Shown here piece by piece: positions 22,448 to 33,052 of a stretch of 64,000 nucleotides of DNA (the stretch's first letter is position 1; every line of letters starts with the position of its first letter). Source of the stretch: Solen grandis (taxonomy: Eukaryota; Mollusca; Bivalvia; Adapedonta; Solenidae); assembly GCA_021229015.1 (NCBI GenBank), contig CM037780.1, positions 70,193,656 through 70,257,655 of the forward strand, in the 5' to 3' direction. Under the pieces are notes generated by a model. That model had not been told where the DNA came from. It saw only the letters and a list, made by a program, of their open reading frames with translations, and did not search any database. The position numbers and the translations under genes were made by a program.

Positions 22448-22815
22448 AACAAGAGGGCCATGATGGCCCTATATTGCTCACCTGATTACCACTGAAACTT
22501 AATTTAAAGGCAACATTAGGTATTATGAATCATAACTTCCATACAAGGCATAATATTCCTTGGTTTATTAACATTTTTAAGTATACAAATGATCAAGAAT
22601 GCTTTATAAATGTTGATGCTAGGATGAAAACAAAGTTCAATGACATTTTTTATACTTCAAGGGCCATAACTGGAGATAGTGGTCCAATAGCAAGTCAGCC
22701 TTGGCAAGATATACCATTTTGGTAAAGGGTTTCCAATAGAACATCTGTGCCAAAACATTTTAAAATCAAATTGTTGACGACAGAAAAGCACAACAATGGG
22801 TGATCACAAGAAAAC
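22448..22815 (+). mobile_element. A-family element, short and 3' truncated (A5)
   Basis: Starts AACAAGAGGGCCATGATGGC with TTGCTCACCTGATT. The tail has GTTGACGACAGAAAAGCACA, a damaged form of the family's GTTGACGACGGACGG signal, but the hairpin is gone. Confidence 0.65.
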
Positions 22816-22893
22816 AACATGAAAATAAAGTACTGTTACATATCAATTCATTAAATATTAACACATACATCATTGTAATACATTATAACTGTT

Positions 22894-23877
22894 AACAAGA
22901 GCTGTCAGAGGACAGCACGCTCGACTATTCAAAATGCTTGTTGGTAAATCAAATGAAATCTATTTAAATTCTTGCCCTTCACATTCCCTGTACATAATAA
23001 TAGTCAAAAATGATATACCTTGATAGTCTGATACCCCTTAATATATTTATGATGTTTAAAATCAATCCCATGCCTAGTTAATGAGACATAAGCACAATAA
23101 CACTGTGCATGCAAAACTTAAACCAAAAATCCAAGTTAGAAAAGGGCCATAATTTGCATCAGTCCAAAAGTTATCCTCCTTTTTTCTGATGCCCTTGAAG
23201 ACACTCCTTAATTTTCTAGTCAATTCCACAAGCAATTTCTGAGATATAAGCTGGATAGTAGCTTGAATGCAAAAATTTAACCAAAATTTCTAAGTTAAAA
23301 AGGGGCCATAATTTGTAACATATTCTATCAAGAGTTATCTAACATAAAAGTATGATACCCCTAAACATATTAAAGATGTTTCAAATCAATCGCATGCTTG
23401 ATACTGAGATATAAGCATGAGAGTATCTTGCATGCAAAACTTTAACCCAAAATTTCTAAGTTAAAAAGGGGCCATAATTTGTAATATATTCCATCAAGAG
23501 TTATCTACCTTGGTTGTATGATGCCCCTAAACATATTCATAAACTTTTAAGTCAATACCATGAATGGTTATTGAGATACAAACTAGATAGTAGCTTGTAC
23601 GCAAAACTTTATCCAAATTTTCTATTGCATGTAAAACTTTAACCAAAATTTCTAAGTTAATAAGGGGCCATAATTCATATTAAATTCAGTCAAGAGTTAT
23701 CTACCTTGGTTGTCTGATGCCCCTGAACATATTTATAAACTTTCAAGTCAATACCATAAATGGTTATTGAGATATAAGGTTGATAGTAACTTGCACGCAA
23801 AACTTTAACCAAAAGCTGCAACGCCAACGCCAGGGTGACTACAATAGCTCTCATATTCTTCGAATAGTCAAGCTAAA
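22894..23877 (+). mobile_element. B-family element with ~165-bp tandem core
   Basis: Starts AACAAGAGCTGTCAGAGGAC with hairpin GCTGTC/GACAGC and the subterminal repeat CTCGACTATTC. Ends ATTCTTCGAATAGTCAAGCTAAA, where GAATAGTC is the inverse of GACTATTC. The core has about four units marked by GGGGCCATAATTTG (23143, 23302, 23467, 23663), AAAACTTTAACCAAAATTTC and 'gagttatctaccttgg'. Its last bases, GCTAAA, are shared with the first AA of the next element. Confidence 0.8.
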
Positions 23878-24713
23878 CAAGAGGGCCAAGATGGCCCTAG
23901 ATCGCTCACCTGAGAAAAGTATCATTCATTGCCTGTACAAAACAGATTGCTTTAGAATTAAGATGATGAGGTGAAACAATGTTCAGGAATTTTCTGACCC
24001 CATCCACAAAAGATATCATCATGACAAACATTCTGCCAAAGTTTGAGGATGATTGGACCAAAAATGTTGCCCTCAGAGTATAAACAAGATTTTTCTAGCC
24101 CCACCCATTTTCAAACTGGTTCAAGATATCATCAAGACAAACATTCTGACCAAGTTTGAGGAAGATTGGATTAAAATTGTAGCCTCTAGTGTGTAAACAT
24201 TTTTCTAAGATTTGACCTACTGACCTACTTTTTGATCCAACCTGACCCATTTTCGAAAGGGTTCAAGATATCATCAAGACAAACATTCTGACCAAGTTTG
24301 AGGAAGATTGGATCAAAATTGTGGCCTCTAGTGTGTAAACAAGATTTTTCTAAGATTTGACCTACTGACCTACTTTTTGATCCAACCTGACCCATTTTCG
24401 AAAGGGTTCAAGATATCATCAAGACAAACATTCTGACCAAGTTTGAGGAAGATTGGATCAAAATTGTGGCCTCTAGTGTGTAAACAAGATTTTTCTAAGA
24501 TTTGACCTACTGACCTACTTTTTTATCCAACCTGACCCATTTTCGAAAGGGTTCAAGATATCATCAAGACAAACATTCTGACCAAGTTTGAGGAAGATTG
24601 GATCAAAATTGTGGCCTCTAGTGTGTAAACATCAAATTGTTGACGGACGACGGCCGACGGACAATCAAGTCTCCCAAAAGCTCACCCTGAGCTATGCTCA
24701 GGTGAGCTAAAAA
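23876..24713 (+). mobile_element. A-family element, 145-bp core (A6)
   Basis: 5' end AACAAGAGGGCCAAGATGGC with hairpin arms AGGGCCA/TGGCCCT and subterminal GCTCACCTGAG. Core of regular 145-base units (GTTCAAGATATCATCAAGAC at 24261, 24406 and 24551). Then GTTGACGGACGACGG and the 3' hairpin CTGAGCTATGCTCAG, and CTCAGGTGAGCTAAAAA. It begins exactly where the B-family element ends. Long reading frames in the core come from the repeat and are not genes. Confidence 0.88.
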
Positions 24714-24974
24714 TGGGCATTTAAACAGTTGGGTTTTATTTTTTACTTTTAGCTGTCGGACTGACATATTTTCTTTCAGACAGACAAAATATCAGGTTCT
24801 GTCGGACCAAACGACTGACACTTTTTTCAACTTTCAGGATGTCTGAGAAGTTATGGCCAATGTTTTTCACCACCAGCATGATGCCAACAACAACAGCACT
24901 AGTGTGATGACAATACCTTCACTTTTTTTTCTTTGATAAAAAAAAAAAGTCAAGCTAAATAATAGGTTGATTTA
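24714..24974. other. Spacer between two A-family elements
   Basis: 260 bases with GTCGGACTGACATATTTTCT and a complementary-looking GTCGGACCAAACGACTGACA, perhaps remains of another inverted-repeat element. No coding. Confidence 0.35.
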
Positions 24975-26360
24975 AACAAGAGGGCCATGATGGCCCTGAA
25001 TCGCTCACCTGAGTACCATTGCTTCAACTGATATCAAGGTTTTTAAACAGACAAGGATTCTGATATAACTTAATCTAAAACATTTTACCCCTGACAATAC
25101 TACACACCAAATATCTAAGCAATGGGCCATATGGTTTCAGAGAAGACTTGGGCGCAGGGTCATTTATCACCGTAGGGCCAAGACTTTGAAAATCTTTGTA
25201 ATGAACCATTAGATGCTACAACATACCAAAAATCTTAGCTCTAGGCCTTATTGATTCATAGAAGAAGATTTTTTAAGATTTTCCTATTTAACTCTATGTA
25301 AAACAAGTGACCCCTGGTGTGGGGTCATTTATCACCATTGGGCTATGATTTGTACAATCTTGGTAGTGGCCCATAAGATGATGCTACATACCAAATATCT
25401 AACTCTAGGCCTTATGATTATAGAAGAAGATTTTTTAAGATTTTCCTATATAACTGTGTAAAACAAGTGACCCCTGGTGTGGGGTCATTTATCACCATTG
25501 GGCTATGATTTGTACAATCTTGGTAGTGGCCCATAAGATGATTAATACCAAATATCTAAGCTCTAGGCCTTATGATTCATGAAGAAGATTTTTTAAGATT
25601 TTCCTATATAACTCTATGTAAAACAAGTGACCCCTGGTGCGGGGTCATTTATCACCATAGGGCTATGATTTGTACAATCTTGGTAGTGGCCCATAAGATG
25701 ATGCTACATACCAAATATCTAAGCTCTAGGCCTTATGCATTCATGGAAGAAGATTTTTTAAGATTTTCCTATATAACTCTATGTAAAACAAGTGACCCCT
25801 GGTGCGGGGTCATTTATCACCATAGGGCTATGATTTGTACAATCTTGGTAGTGGCCCATAAGATGATGCTACATACCAAAAATCAAAAAGCTAGGCCTTG
25901 TGGTTTCGGAGAAGAAGATTTTTTCAATTTTTTCCTATATTAGCCTATGTGAAATCAAGTGACCCCTGGGGCGGGGCCAATTTTGACCCCAGGGTCATAA
26001 TTTGTACAATCCTGGTAGAGAGTCATAAGATCATGCTACATACCAAAAATCAAAAGGCTAGGCCTTGTGGTTTCAGAGAAGAAGATTTTTTAAATTTTCA
26101 TTTTTAAAATCTATTTTTAGCTCCTGTGACCTAATTATGCGATGGACCAGAACCATTTATACAACTTTAGTAGAGCTTCATCCAAGGAACATTCCTGCAA
26201 AATATTTTTCAAATTGGCCAAGCCGTTTAGGAGGAGATGTTGTTTGAAGCAATTGTTGACGCCGGACGCACGCACGCACGCACGCACGGACGACGGACGC
26301 CGGACAAAAGGCGATCAGAAAAGCTCACCTTGAGCACGTTGTGCTCATGTGAGCTAAAAA
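24975..26360 (+). mobile_element. A-family element, 160-165-bp core (A7)
   Basis: Same ends as A6 (AACAAGAGGGCCATGATGGC at the start; TTGAGCACGTTGTGCTCA with GTGAGCTAAAAA at the end), but the core is a different unit of 160-167 bases. Starts of CCCCTGG are at 25311, 25471, 25631, 25796 and 25963. A (CGCA)n run at 26266-26287 precedes the hairpin. Open frames of 60-123 codons in the core repeat the same peptide and are not real. Confidence 0.88.
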
Positions 26361-26854
26361 CGTATGTCCTATACAAAAAGATGTCTTATGAATTTTGTAG
26401 GATAATTGGACAGAGTCATGCCATTCTTAAAATTGCTGATTTTTGGAATGTCATTTTATTACCAAAATCTTTGGATTACCTGCATGACTCAGGGCTCACG
26501 CTGTCGGTCGCCAAAGGCGCCAAAATTATGAAACTGGCGCAAGATTTTTCTAATTGGCGAATGTGTTTGGCGCATACGAAGAAGAAATCAGTAAATTAGT
26601 ACCGCGGTTATTTAAGTTCCGTAATGCACAAAAATACAGGTCGCTCTACACTGTATACTACTTTACGTAACCAGCACCTGCTGTGGGATTATCCAATCAA
26701 CAGGCATTCTAAGGCTTCCTAATTATGCAAAGATGTGGAATAGGGTGGTATTGGCAGCTTATAACTTGTCACACTCTCTACCGACTTTTGTTTATACCTG
26801 CATTTGGAACTGCTATGAAATTGCGCAATCATCACAATGGCGGCCATTTGCGAA
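26361..26854. other. Spacer, no assigned feature
   Basis: Contains AGGGCTCACGCTGTCGGTCG and CGCCAAAGGCGCC (26488-26522), which look like the edge of an unidentified element. GC content is locally higher. No exon recognised. Confidence 0.35.
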
Positions 26855-28079
26855 AACAAGAGGGCCATGATGGCCCTGAAACGCTCACCTGAGTACCATT
26901 GCTACAACTGATTACAAGGTTTTTAAACAGACAAGAATTCTGATATAACTCAATCTTAAACATTTTAGCCCTGACAATATTATACACCAAATATATAAGC
27001 ACTGGGCCTTATGGTTTCAGAGAAGAAGACTTAGTGCGGGGTCATTTATCTCCAAAGGGCCACCATTTTGAAAATCTTGATAATGAACCATTAGATGATG
27101 CTACATACCAAATATCTAATCTCTAGGCCTTATGGATTCATAGAAGAAGATTTTTAAAGATTTTCCTATATAACTCTATGTAAAACAAGTGACCCCTATT
27201 GCAGGGGCATTTATCACCGTTTGGCTATGATTTGAACAATCTTGGTAATGAACCATTAGATGATGCTACATACCAAATATCTAATCTCTAGGCCTTATGG
27301 ATTCATAGAAGAAGATTTTTAAAGATTTTCCTATATATCTCTATGTAAAACAAGTGACCCCTGATGTGGGGGCATTTATCACCGTAGAGCTATGATTTGA
27401 ACAATCTTGGTAATGAACCATTAGATGATGCTACATACCAAATATCTAAGCTCTAGGCCTAATGGATTCATAGAAGAAGATTTTTAAAGATTTTCCTATA
27501 TAACTCTATGTAAAACAAGTGACCCCTGGTGCGGGGGCATTTATCACCACAGGGCTATGATTTGAACAATCTTGGTAATGAACCATAAGATGATGCTACA
27601 TACCAAATATCTAAGCTCTAGGCCTTATGGATTCATAGAAGAAGATTTTTAAAGATTTTCCTATATAACTCTATGTAAAACAAGTGACCCCTGGTGCGGG
27701 GGCATTTATCACCGTAGGGCTATGATTTGTACAATCTTGGTAATGGCCCATAAGATGATGCTACATACCAAATATCTAAGCTCTAGGCCTTGCAGTTTTG
27801 CAGAAGAAGATTTTCAAAGTTTGCATTTTTAAAATCTATTTTTAGCTCCTGTGACCTACTTTTTCAACCAATCTGAATAATTTGTACAACTTTGATAGAG
27901 GGCATCATAAGGATGATTCCTGTGAAGTTTGGTCAAAATCCCTTCAGCGGTTTATGAGGAGATGTTGTTTAAAGCAAATTGTTGACGACGGACGGACGCA
28001 CGCACGTACGCACGGACGACGGACAAAAGGCGATCACAATAGCTCACCATGAGCACGTTGTGCTCAGGTGAGCTAAAAA
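26855..28079 (+). mobile_element. A-family element, 165-bp core (A8)
   Basis: Near-identical in plan to A7. Units are exactly 165 bases by the CCCCT marks at 27193, 27358, 27523 and 27688. The 3' hairpin is AGCTCACCATGAGCAC / GTGCTCAGGTGAGCT with loop GTT and one unpaired A, followed by AAAAA. It is the most complete 3' end of the family here. Confidence 0.9.
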
Positions 28080-28487
28080 CATTAGCAATGTTTCATTACT
28101 ACCGTTTCTTTAAAAGATTTAAATTGATTATTTAGTTTACCTATCTAGATTCCAACTGGTAAATAGCGTAGATGTACCGATGTATATAAATGACTCGATA
28201 CTAATCGCTTAAATTTGTTATTGCTAACAGAGGTGGTAAAATATATTGCCTGTATTGCCCAGATTGTCAGTGAGCCAATACCGTAAGTATTGTACTAAAT
28301 GAGAGTATGCAAAATTTTGGATTTGGCAAAAACTCTATGAAATGAAACGTAAACCTATGTAAATCAATGAGTACTTTTCCTATTCTACATGCTGATGTAT
28401 AATTCCACACAATATTCATTTCAATGAGATATTTATAAACATTTCTCATTTAACCCACCCTTCCCAGTCCCACCCCACACTAAAATG
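28080..28487. other. SERF intron 1, no recognised feature
   Basis: AT-rich; nothing codes. Confidence 0.4.
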
Positions 28488-28620
28488 TGTGACAGTGGTT
28501 AGAGTGTCTGCCTTGGGGAGCTGGAGGTCGTGGGTTTGATCCCCGGCCGCGACATGCCAGTCGTAAAAAATGGTATTTGTTTAGCTCCCTTGGTTGGCAC
28601 TTAGCATATTAGGGCCTACT
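28488..28620 (+). mobile_element. tRNA-derived SINE head
   Basis: GACAGTGGTTAGAGTGTCTG (A box) and GTGGGTTTGATCCCCGG (B box) are spaced as in a tRNA, followed by a non-tRNA body with TAGCTCCCTTGGTTGGCA. Stems do not pair well enough for a tRNA gene. Confidence 0.65.
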
Positions 28621-28909
28621 TTGAAGAATTATATTGCAGATATTTCAGGGCTTTCCACAGAAAAAAAATCAGACAACACAAATTTTAGTATGGGTGGGTG
28701 CGGGAGAGGTGGACCCCTTTCGTGTGACGATTTTTTTGGTACATTTTTAACTTTGACAAATGTTAATGATCTCTAATTGCTAAAATTCTACATAAAAAAT
28801 AGTATCACTCATATAAACTCTTATTATATTTTTCTTTTGGCACTAAAATTGTGTTTTCTATACATCCATAAGTCTCCCTGTAACCTGTAACCTTGCTTAA
28901 TGATTTTGA

Positions 28910-29151
28910 TTAACCCTTTCCCTAATATAGACTCATTTTGACGCACTAAATAGGTACCACATAAAGCCTGATCTGCAGAAAACCACAGTTAAACCTTACC
29001 AAATTTAATTATAAAGTCCTCATTTCGTGACCACTGAGGAGCAGCGAACAGCATAAAACCTGATCAGCCTGCGAGTTACTCGCAGGCTGATCTGGTTTTA
29101 TGTTGTTTGCATAGGTCTTTTCATGGTTTCCCCTATGAAGGAAAGGGTTAA
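28910..29151 (-). mobile_element. TTAA-flanked palindromic MITE, family C (copy C3)
   Basis: TTAACCCTTTCCCTAATATA at the left, GAAGGAAAGGGTTAA at the right, central palindrome around GCGAGTTACTCGC. Same orientation as the copy at 8219. Confidence 0.85.
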
Positions 29152-31177
29152 AATAAAAGAAAATCATATATCAATTAAGATCATGATCTTCAAACACATT
29201 ATTCCAGTATATGGCAAATTTAAAAATTTCAATTTTTTCTTTCATTTTCTACTAACTAAAATACATAATAACTAGATGTCATTCGTGAAAACGAATGATA
29301 GGACTTTCTGCAAGCTGTGTTAATGCAAAAAGCAGGAGATAGAAGTTTCATGTAATGACTCACCTCTGGTAGTATTTCATGTTCATGCTGAACAATTGAC
29401 ATTATATTCCGAAATTAGTGCAAATGATAAGAACTAAGTATTAGTCTGTGACGTCACATGACGTCATATGATATCATAACTCTAAACATATGTAGAAATT
29501 CTGCAGAACTGCAAACTGTTTAAGTTTCAACTTTCTATCTCATCCTGAAGCTCTCTAATCCTAAAATGAAATTTTCGGTCCTATGTTCGAATCTTATTTC
29601 AGCCACAGAACTTCGGTCTTTCGGAATTTCGATTAGCTGACAGGATATGCACACCTAACTTTCAAGATGTACCATCTGTGAAAATTTGAAGAAAATCCGA
29701 CCATAAATAGCGGCTGTAGAGCGTGAACACCATTTTTCACTATATTTAGCTCTGACGTCACATGACGTCATAGTGTGCTAAAGATGCTTTTGTTCAAAAG
29801 GGCATATTTTACTGTCATAACTCTGAAATTTTCGTTATTCTGAACAACTGGCATCATGTCAAAATCATTGCCCAAATATGAAAATTAAGAAGTATGCTTA
29901 TGACGTCACAAGACGTCATATGACGTCAAGACTCAAGATATATGTAGAAATTCTGCAGAACTGCAAACTGTGTAAGTTTCAACTTTCTATCTCATCCTGA
30001 AGCTCTTTAATCCTAAAATGAAATTATCGGTCCTATGTTCGAATCTTATTTCAGCCACAGAACTTCGGTCTTTGGGAATTTCGGTTAGTTGACAGGATAT
30101 GCACACCTGAGTTTCAAAATGTACCATCTGTGAAAATTTGAAGAAAATCCGACCATAAATGACGGCTGTAGAGCGTAAACACCATTTTTCACTATTTTTT
30201 GCTGTGACGTCATGTGACGTCATAGGGTGCTGAAGATGCTTTTCTTCAAAAGCGCATACTTTGCTTTCATAACTCTGAAATTTTCATTATTCTGAACAAC
30301 TGGCATCATGTCGAAATCATTGCCCAAATATGAAAATTAAGAAGTATGCTTATGACGTCACATGACTTCATATGACGTCACGACTCAAAATTTTTGTAGA
30401 AATTCTGCAGAACTGCAAACTGTGTAAGTTTCAACTTTCCATCTCATCCTGAAGCTCTTTTATCCTAAAATGAAATTTTCGGTCCTATGTTCGAATCTTA
30501 TTTCAGCCACAGAACTTCGGTCTTTCGGAATTTCGGTTAGCTGACAGGATATGCACACCTTTGATTCAAGATGTACCATCTGTGAAAATTTGAAGAAAAT
30601 CCGACCATAAATGATGGCTGTAGAGCGCGAACACCTTTTTTCACTATTTTTAGCTGTGACGTCACATGACGTCATAGGGTACTGAAGATGCTTTTGTTCA
30701 AAAGCGCATACTTTCCTTTCATAACTCTGAAATTTTCATTATTCTGAACAACTGGCATCATGTCGAAATCATTGCCCTAAAATGAAAATTAAGAAGTATG
30801 CTTATGACGTCACATGACGTCATATGACGTCACGCCTCAAAATATTTGTAGAAATTCTGCAGAACTGCAAACTGTGTAAGTTTCAACTTTCTATCTCATC
30901 CTGAAGCTCTTTTATCCTAAAATGAAATTTTCGGTCCTATGTCAGTGACTTGGAAACCTGTGGGCCATGCGCCATAGTCCCATTAAAATTGAAAATGTCC
31001 CATTGTTTTCACATTCCCATGCGCCATTTGTCTCTTTTGCTTCGAACCCAATTGAGTATAAAATGCATTGAATCATACTAGTCCGTCTTGCTTTTTTTTT
31101 TTTCTTGCATCGAAATACATTAGTGATTATTACGAACCGCATTTTTTCCGAGTAAGCGGTATATTCACAGACGCTTA

Positions 31178-31426
31178 TTAAAGGAATACGCTCGGCTGAA
31201 ATGAAAATTTAACCATCAACAAACCTTTTAGTGTAGATCACTTTGACATGACTTTCATTTTTATACACGCTATATTTGTGAAGATATAGCTGTTTAAAGT
31301 TTGTGATTTCGATCGGCTATGGCCGCCGCCATCTTTGTTCATGTTTACCTTTCTGTGACGTCACAAATACCCATTGAACCATATCCCGATCGATGAGTGC
31401 GATTAATAGGGGTTGTGATAAAAGCA
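31178..31426 (+). mobile_element. Extra single terminus of the TTAA element
   Basis: TTAAAGGAATACGCTCGGCTG at 31178 is the same terminus as at 31427 but is followed by different sequence and has no right-hand partner of its own. It appears to be a half element lying directly beside the complete one. GACGCTTATTAAA occurs at its left (31170) and again to the right of the complete element (33083). Confidence 0.55.
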
Positions 31427-33052
31427 TTAAAGGAATTCGCTCGGCTGATTACAACTAGGTTACAATTGAAAGATATTGATGTAAATAAACCAATTAAATT
31501 TCTCATTTCATTGAATCAGTCGTAATAAGAAAGAAATTGTAAGTTAAAGACGTCTATTTAAACCAATTTGCTCCGCGATATTTTTTATTTCTATAATACA
31601 TCTTTGTCATTTTTACCGTGAAATGCTTGCAACTGCGGTTATTGAAAAGTTGTGTGGTGTTAAACTGATTGGATAAGAAATCACTGGCAAGTCTTTGTAA
31701 CAGACTAAGCGTCATATAAAATCGCACCTCAGGGCCATAAAACACGGCCATAAAACGAAGCGTGCGACCGAGTCACCATGTCAACAGACAATTGATGTGC
31801 ACGTTTTACTGAAACGGACATGTAGAGTATAATCATCACCACAAACATACTAAATGCATTATATAAATATGAAAGAAAAGTGTTGAATCCTCGTTTTATA
31901 TTATAATAATCTATATTATGCTATTTTACGGAAAAAGTCTGTTTAAATAAATATATATAAGTAAAAGTATCGTATCGCAATGAGCTCATGTTATTGTGAT
32001 ATACAGAAAGTAGTTAGCATAATTTACATTATTTTGCTAAATTGCGAGCAATTAGGTGTGTTAATCATAATTACAACACGGTGTCCCTTTGATTCGTCTC
32101 AGTAGTATTTCACAGTTACCGTCATTGCAATTAGATTTCTACTTACATGATACCGCCCCTTTTATATATTTATATGTTTGATTAAAAAACTGTTTAAAAA
32201 TTGTTGATAATTGCTGTAATAATTTGCGCAATTAAAATAGCGATGTTTGTGAGAATGTGCATAAATGATTGCGTGACAAGGGGTATTGACTTTAGTTATA
32301 GTTCGATCACTATAGCAGGAAGTTTAATAAAGTTTTTGAGATATTTCTTAAAATGGAGTGTATAGTTCCTTACGACTTTGAGCCCGAATATACTGAGGAA
32401 GAGCTGCAACTGCTTCAAGACAATGACGTACGGGAGGAGGAATATTTATGTGCTGAGGACTTTTGTCTGTGTGATAACTGTGTTATGATGCCATCCAATA
32501 TGGATAATGTATGTTGCAAATCGAGTGACTTGGTTGTTGGAAATTAAGATGAACTTACGTGCATTACGAACCATACGGGCTTTCACTTCTTAGTTCTGAA
32601 TGATTCTGTTTTAGAAGTTGCAATCATTACCATTCTGGCATACAAAGGTCATAGGACGAGGGCTCCAGACTCTCTCACTCACGAGTAAGAAAACAATAAA
32701 ATGATCATAGTTTAATCTTTTAATAATATATTTTCATCATATTCAAATAATAAACATTTTTCAAACAATTTCTCCACAACACACGTAATTCCCTTCTATA
32801 TTTCAATGTATGTACGCAACCGGAAGTGTGTCTGTGACGTCACGATTGTTGAAAAAAAGTCTCGCGAGACCACGAGACGTAAACAATGTCTGCGCCCATG
32901 TCTCGGAGCAAATTGGTGTAAATAGACGTCTTTAACTTGCAATTTCTTTCTTATTACGATTGATTCAATGAAATGAGTAATTAAATTGGTTTATTTACAT
33001 CAATATCTTTCAGTTAAAACCTAGTTGTTATCAGCCGAGCGTATTCCTTTAA
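31427..33052 (+). mobile_element. TTAA-flanked element with ~150-bp terminal inverted repeats
   Basis: TTAA|AGGAATTCGCTCGGCTGA at the left (31427) and the inverse of TTAA|AGGAATACGCTCGGCTGA at the right (33052). The arms match for about 150 bases, through AAAGATATTGATGTAAATAA, CATTTCATTGAATCA and AGACGTCTATTT. TTAA target sites with non-CCC ends suggest a Kolobok-type element, though piggyBac relatives cannot be excluded. It carries a P2X7-ballast-like frame and no visible transposase, so it is non-autonomous. Confidence 0.78.
32353..32688 (+). pseudogene. P2X7 intracellular (ballast) domain-like ORF with an internal stop
   Basis: ATG at 32353 opens ECIVPYDFEPEYTEEELQLL, then EDFCLCDNCVMM and NVCCKSS. 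A TAA at 32545-32547 interrupts, and the same frame continues with DELTCITNHTGFHFLVLNDS and VLEVAIITILAYKG to a TAA at 32686. PYxFEPE, CxCxxCxxMP..CC and the following CIT..F..VL.xxVL are the order of conserved blocks in P2RX7_C-type domains: the zinc-binding cytosolic ballast of P2X7, and free-standing relatives common in invertebrates. The end of the domain, after about residue 110, is missing, and an AATAAA follows at 32694. Either this is a truncated pseudogene or the first 64 residues are expressed alone. It has no receptor or membrane part. Confidence 0.7.

Noticed and set aside
23876..24713. A-family elements as classical Helitrons (5' TC, 3' CTRR)
   Set aside because: The 3' end has a hairpin and CTAA, but the 5' end does not start with TC and no Rep/helicase is present. 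Only a Helentron-like design is claimed, as an inference.
26237..26599. 120-codon frame reading out of the A7 element
   Set aside because: Its first third is the (CGCA)n tail and hairpin of the element and the rest has no family resemblance or splice signals.
25300..28000. CRISPR-like array
   Set aside because: Units are 160-165 bases in direct contact with no unique spacers, and the organism is a eukaryote. These are tandem cores of mobile elements.
32820..32840. TGACGTCACGA next to the P2X7-like frame as a dedicated promoter element
   Set aside because: TGACGTCA-like words are frequent across this interval and this one is downstream of the frame, so no promoter role can be supported.
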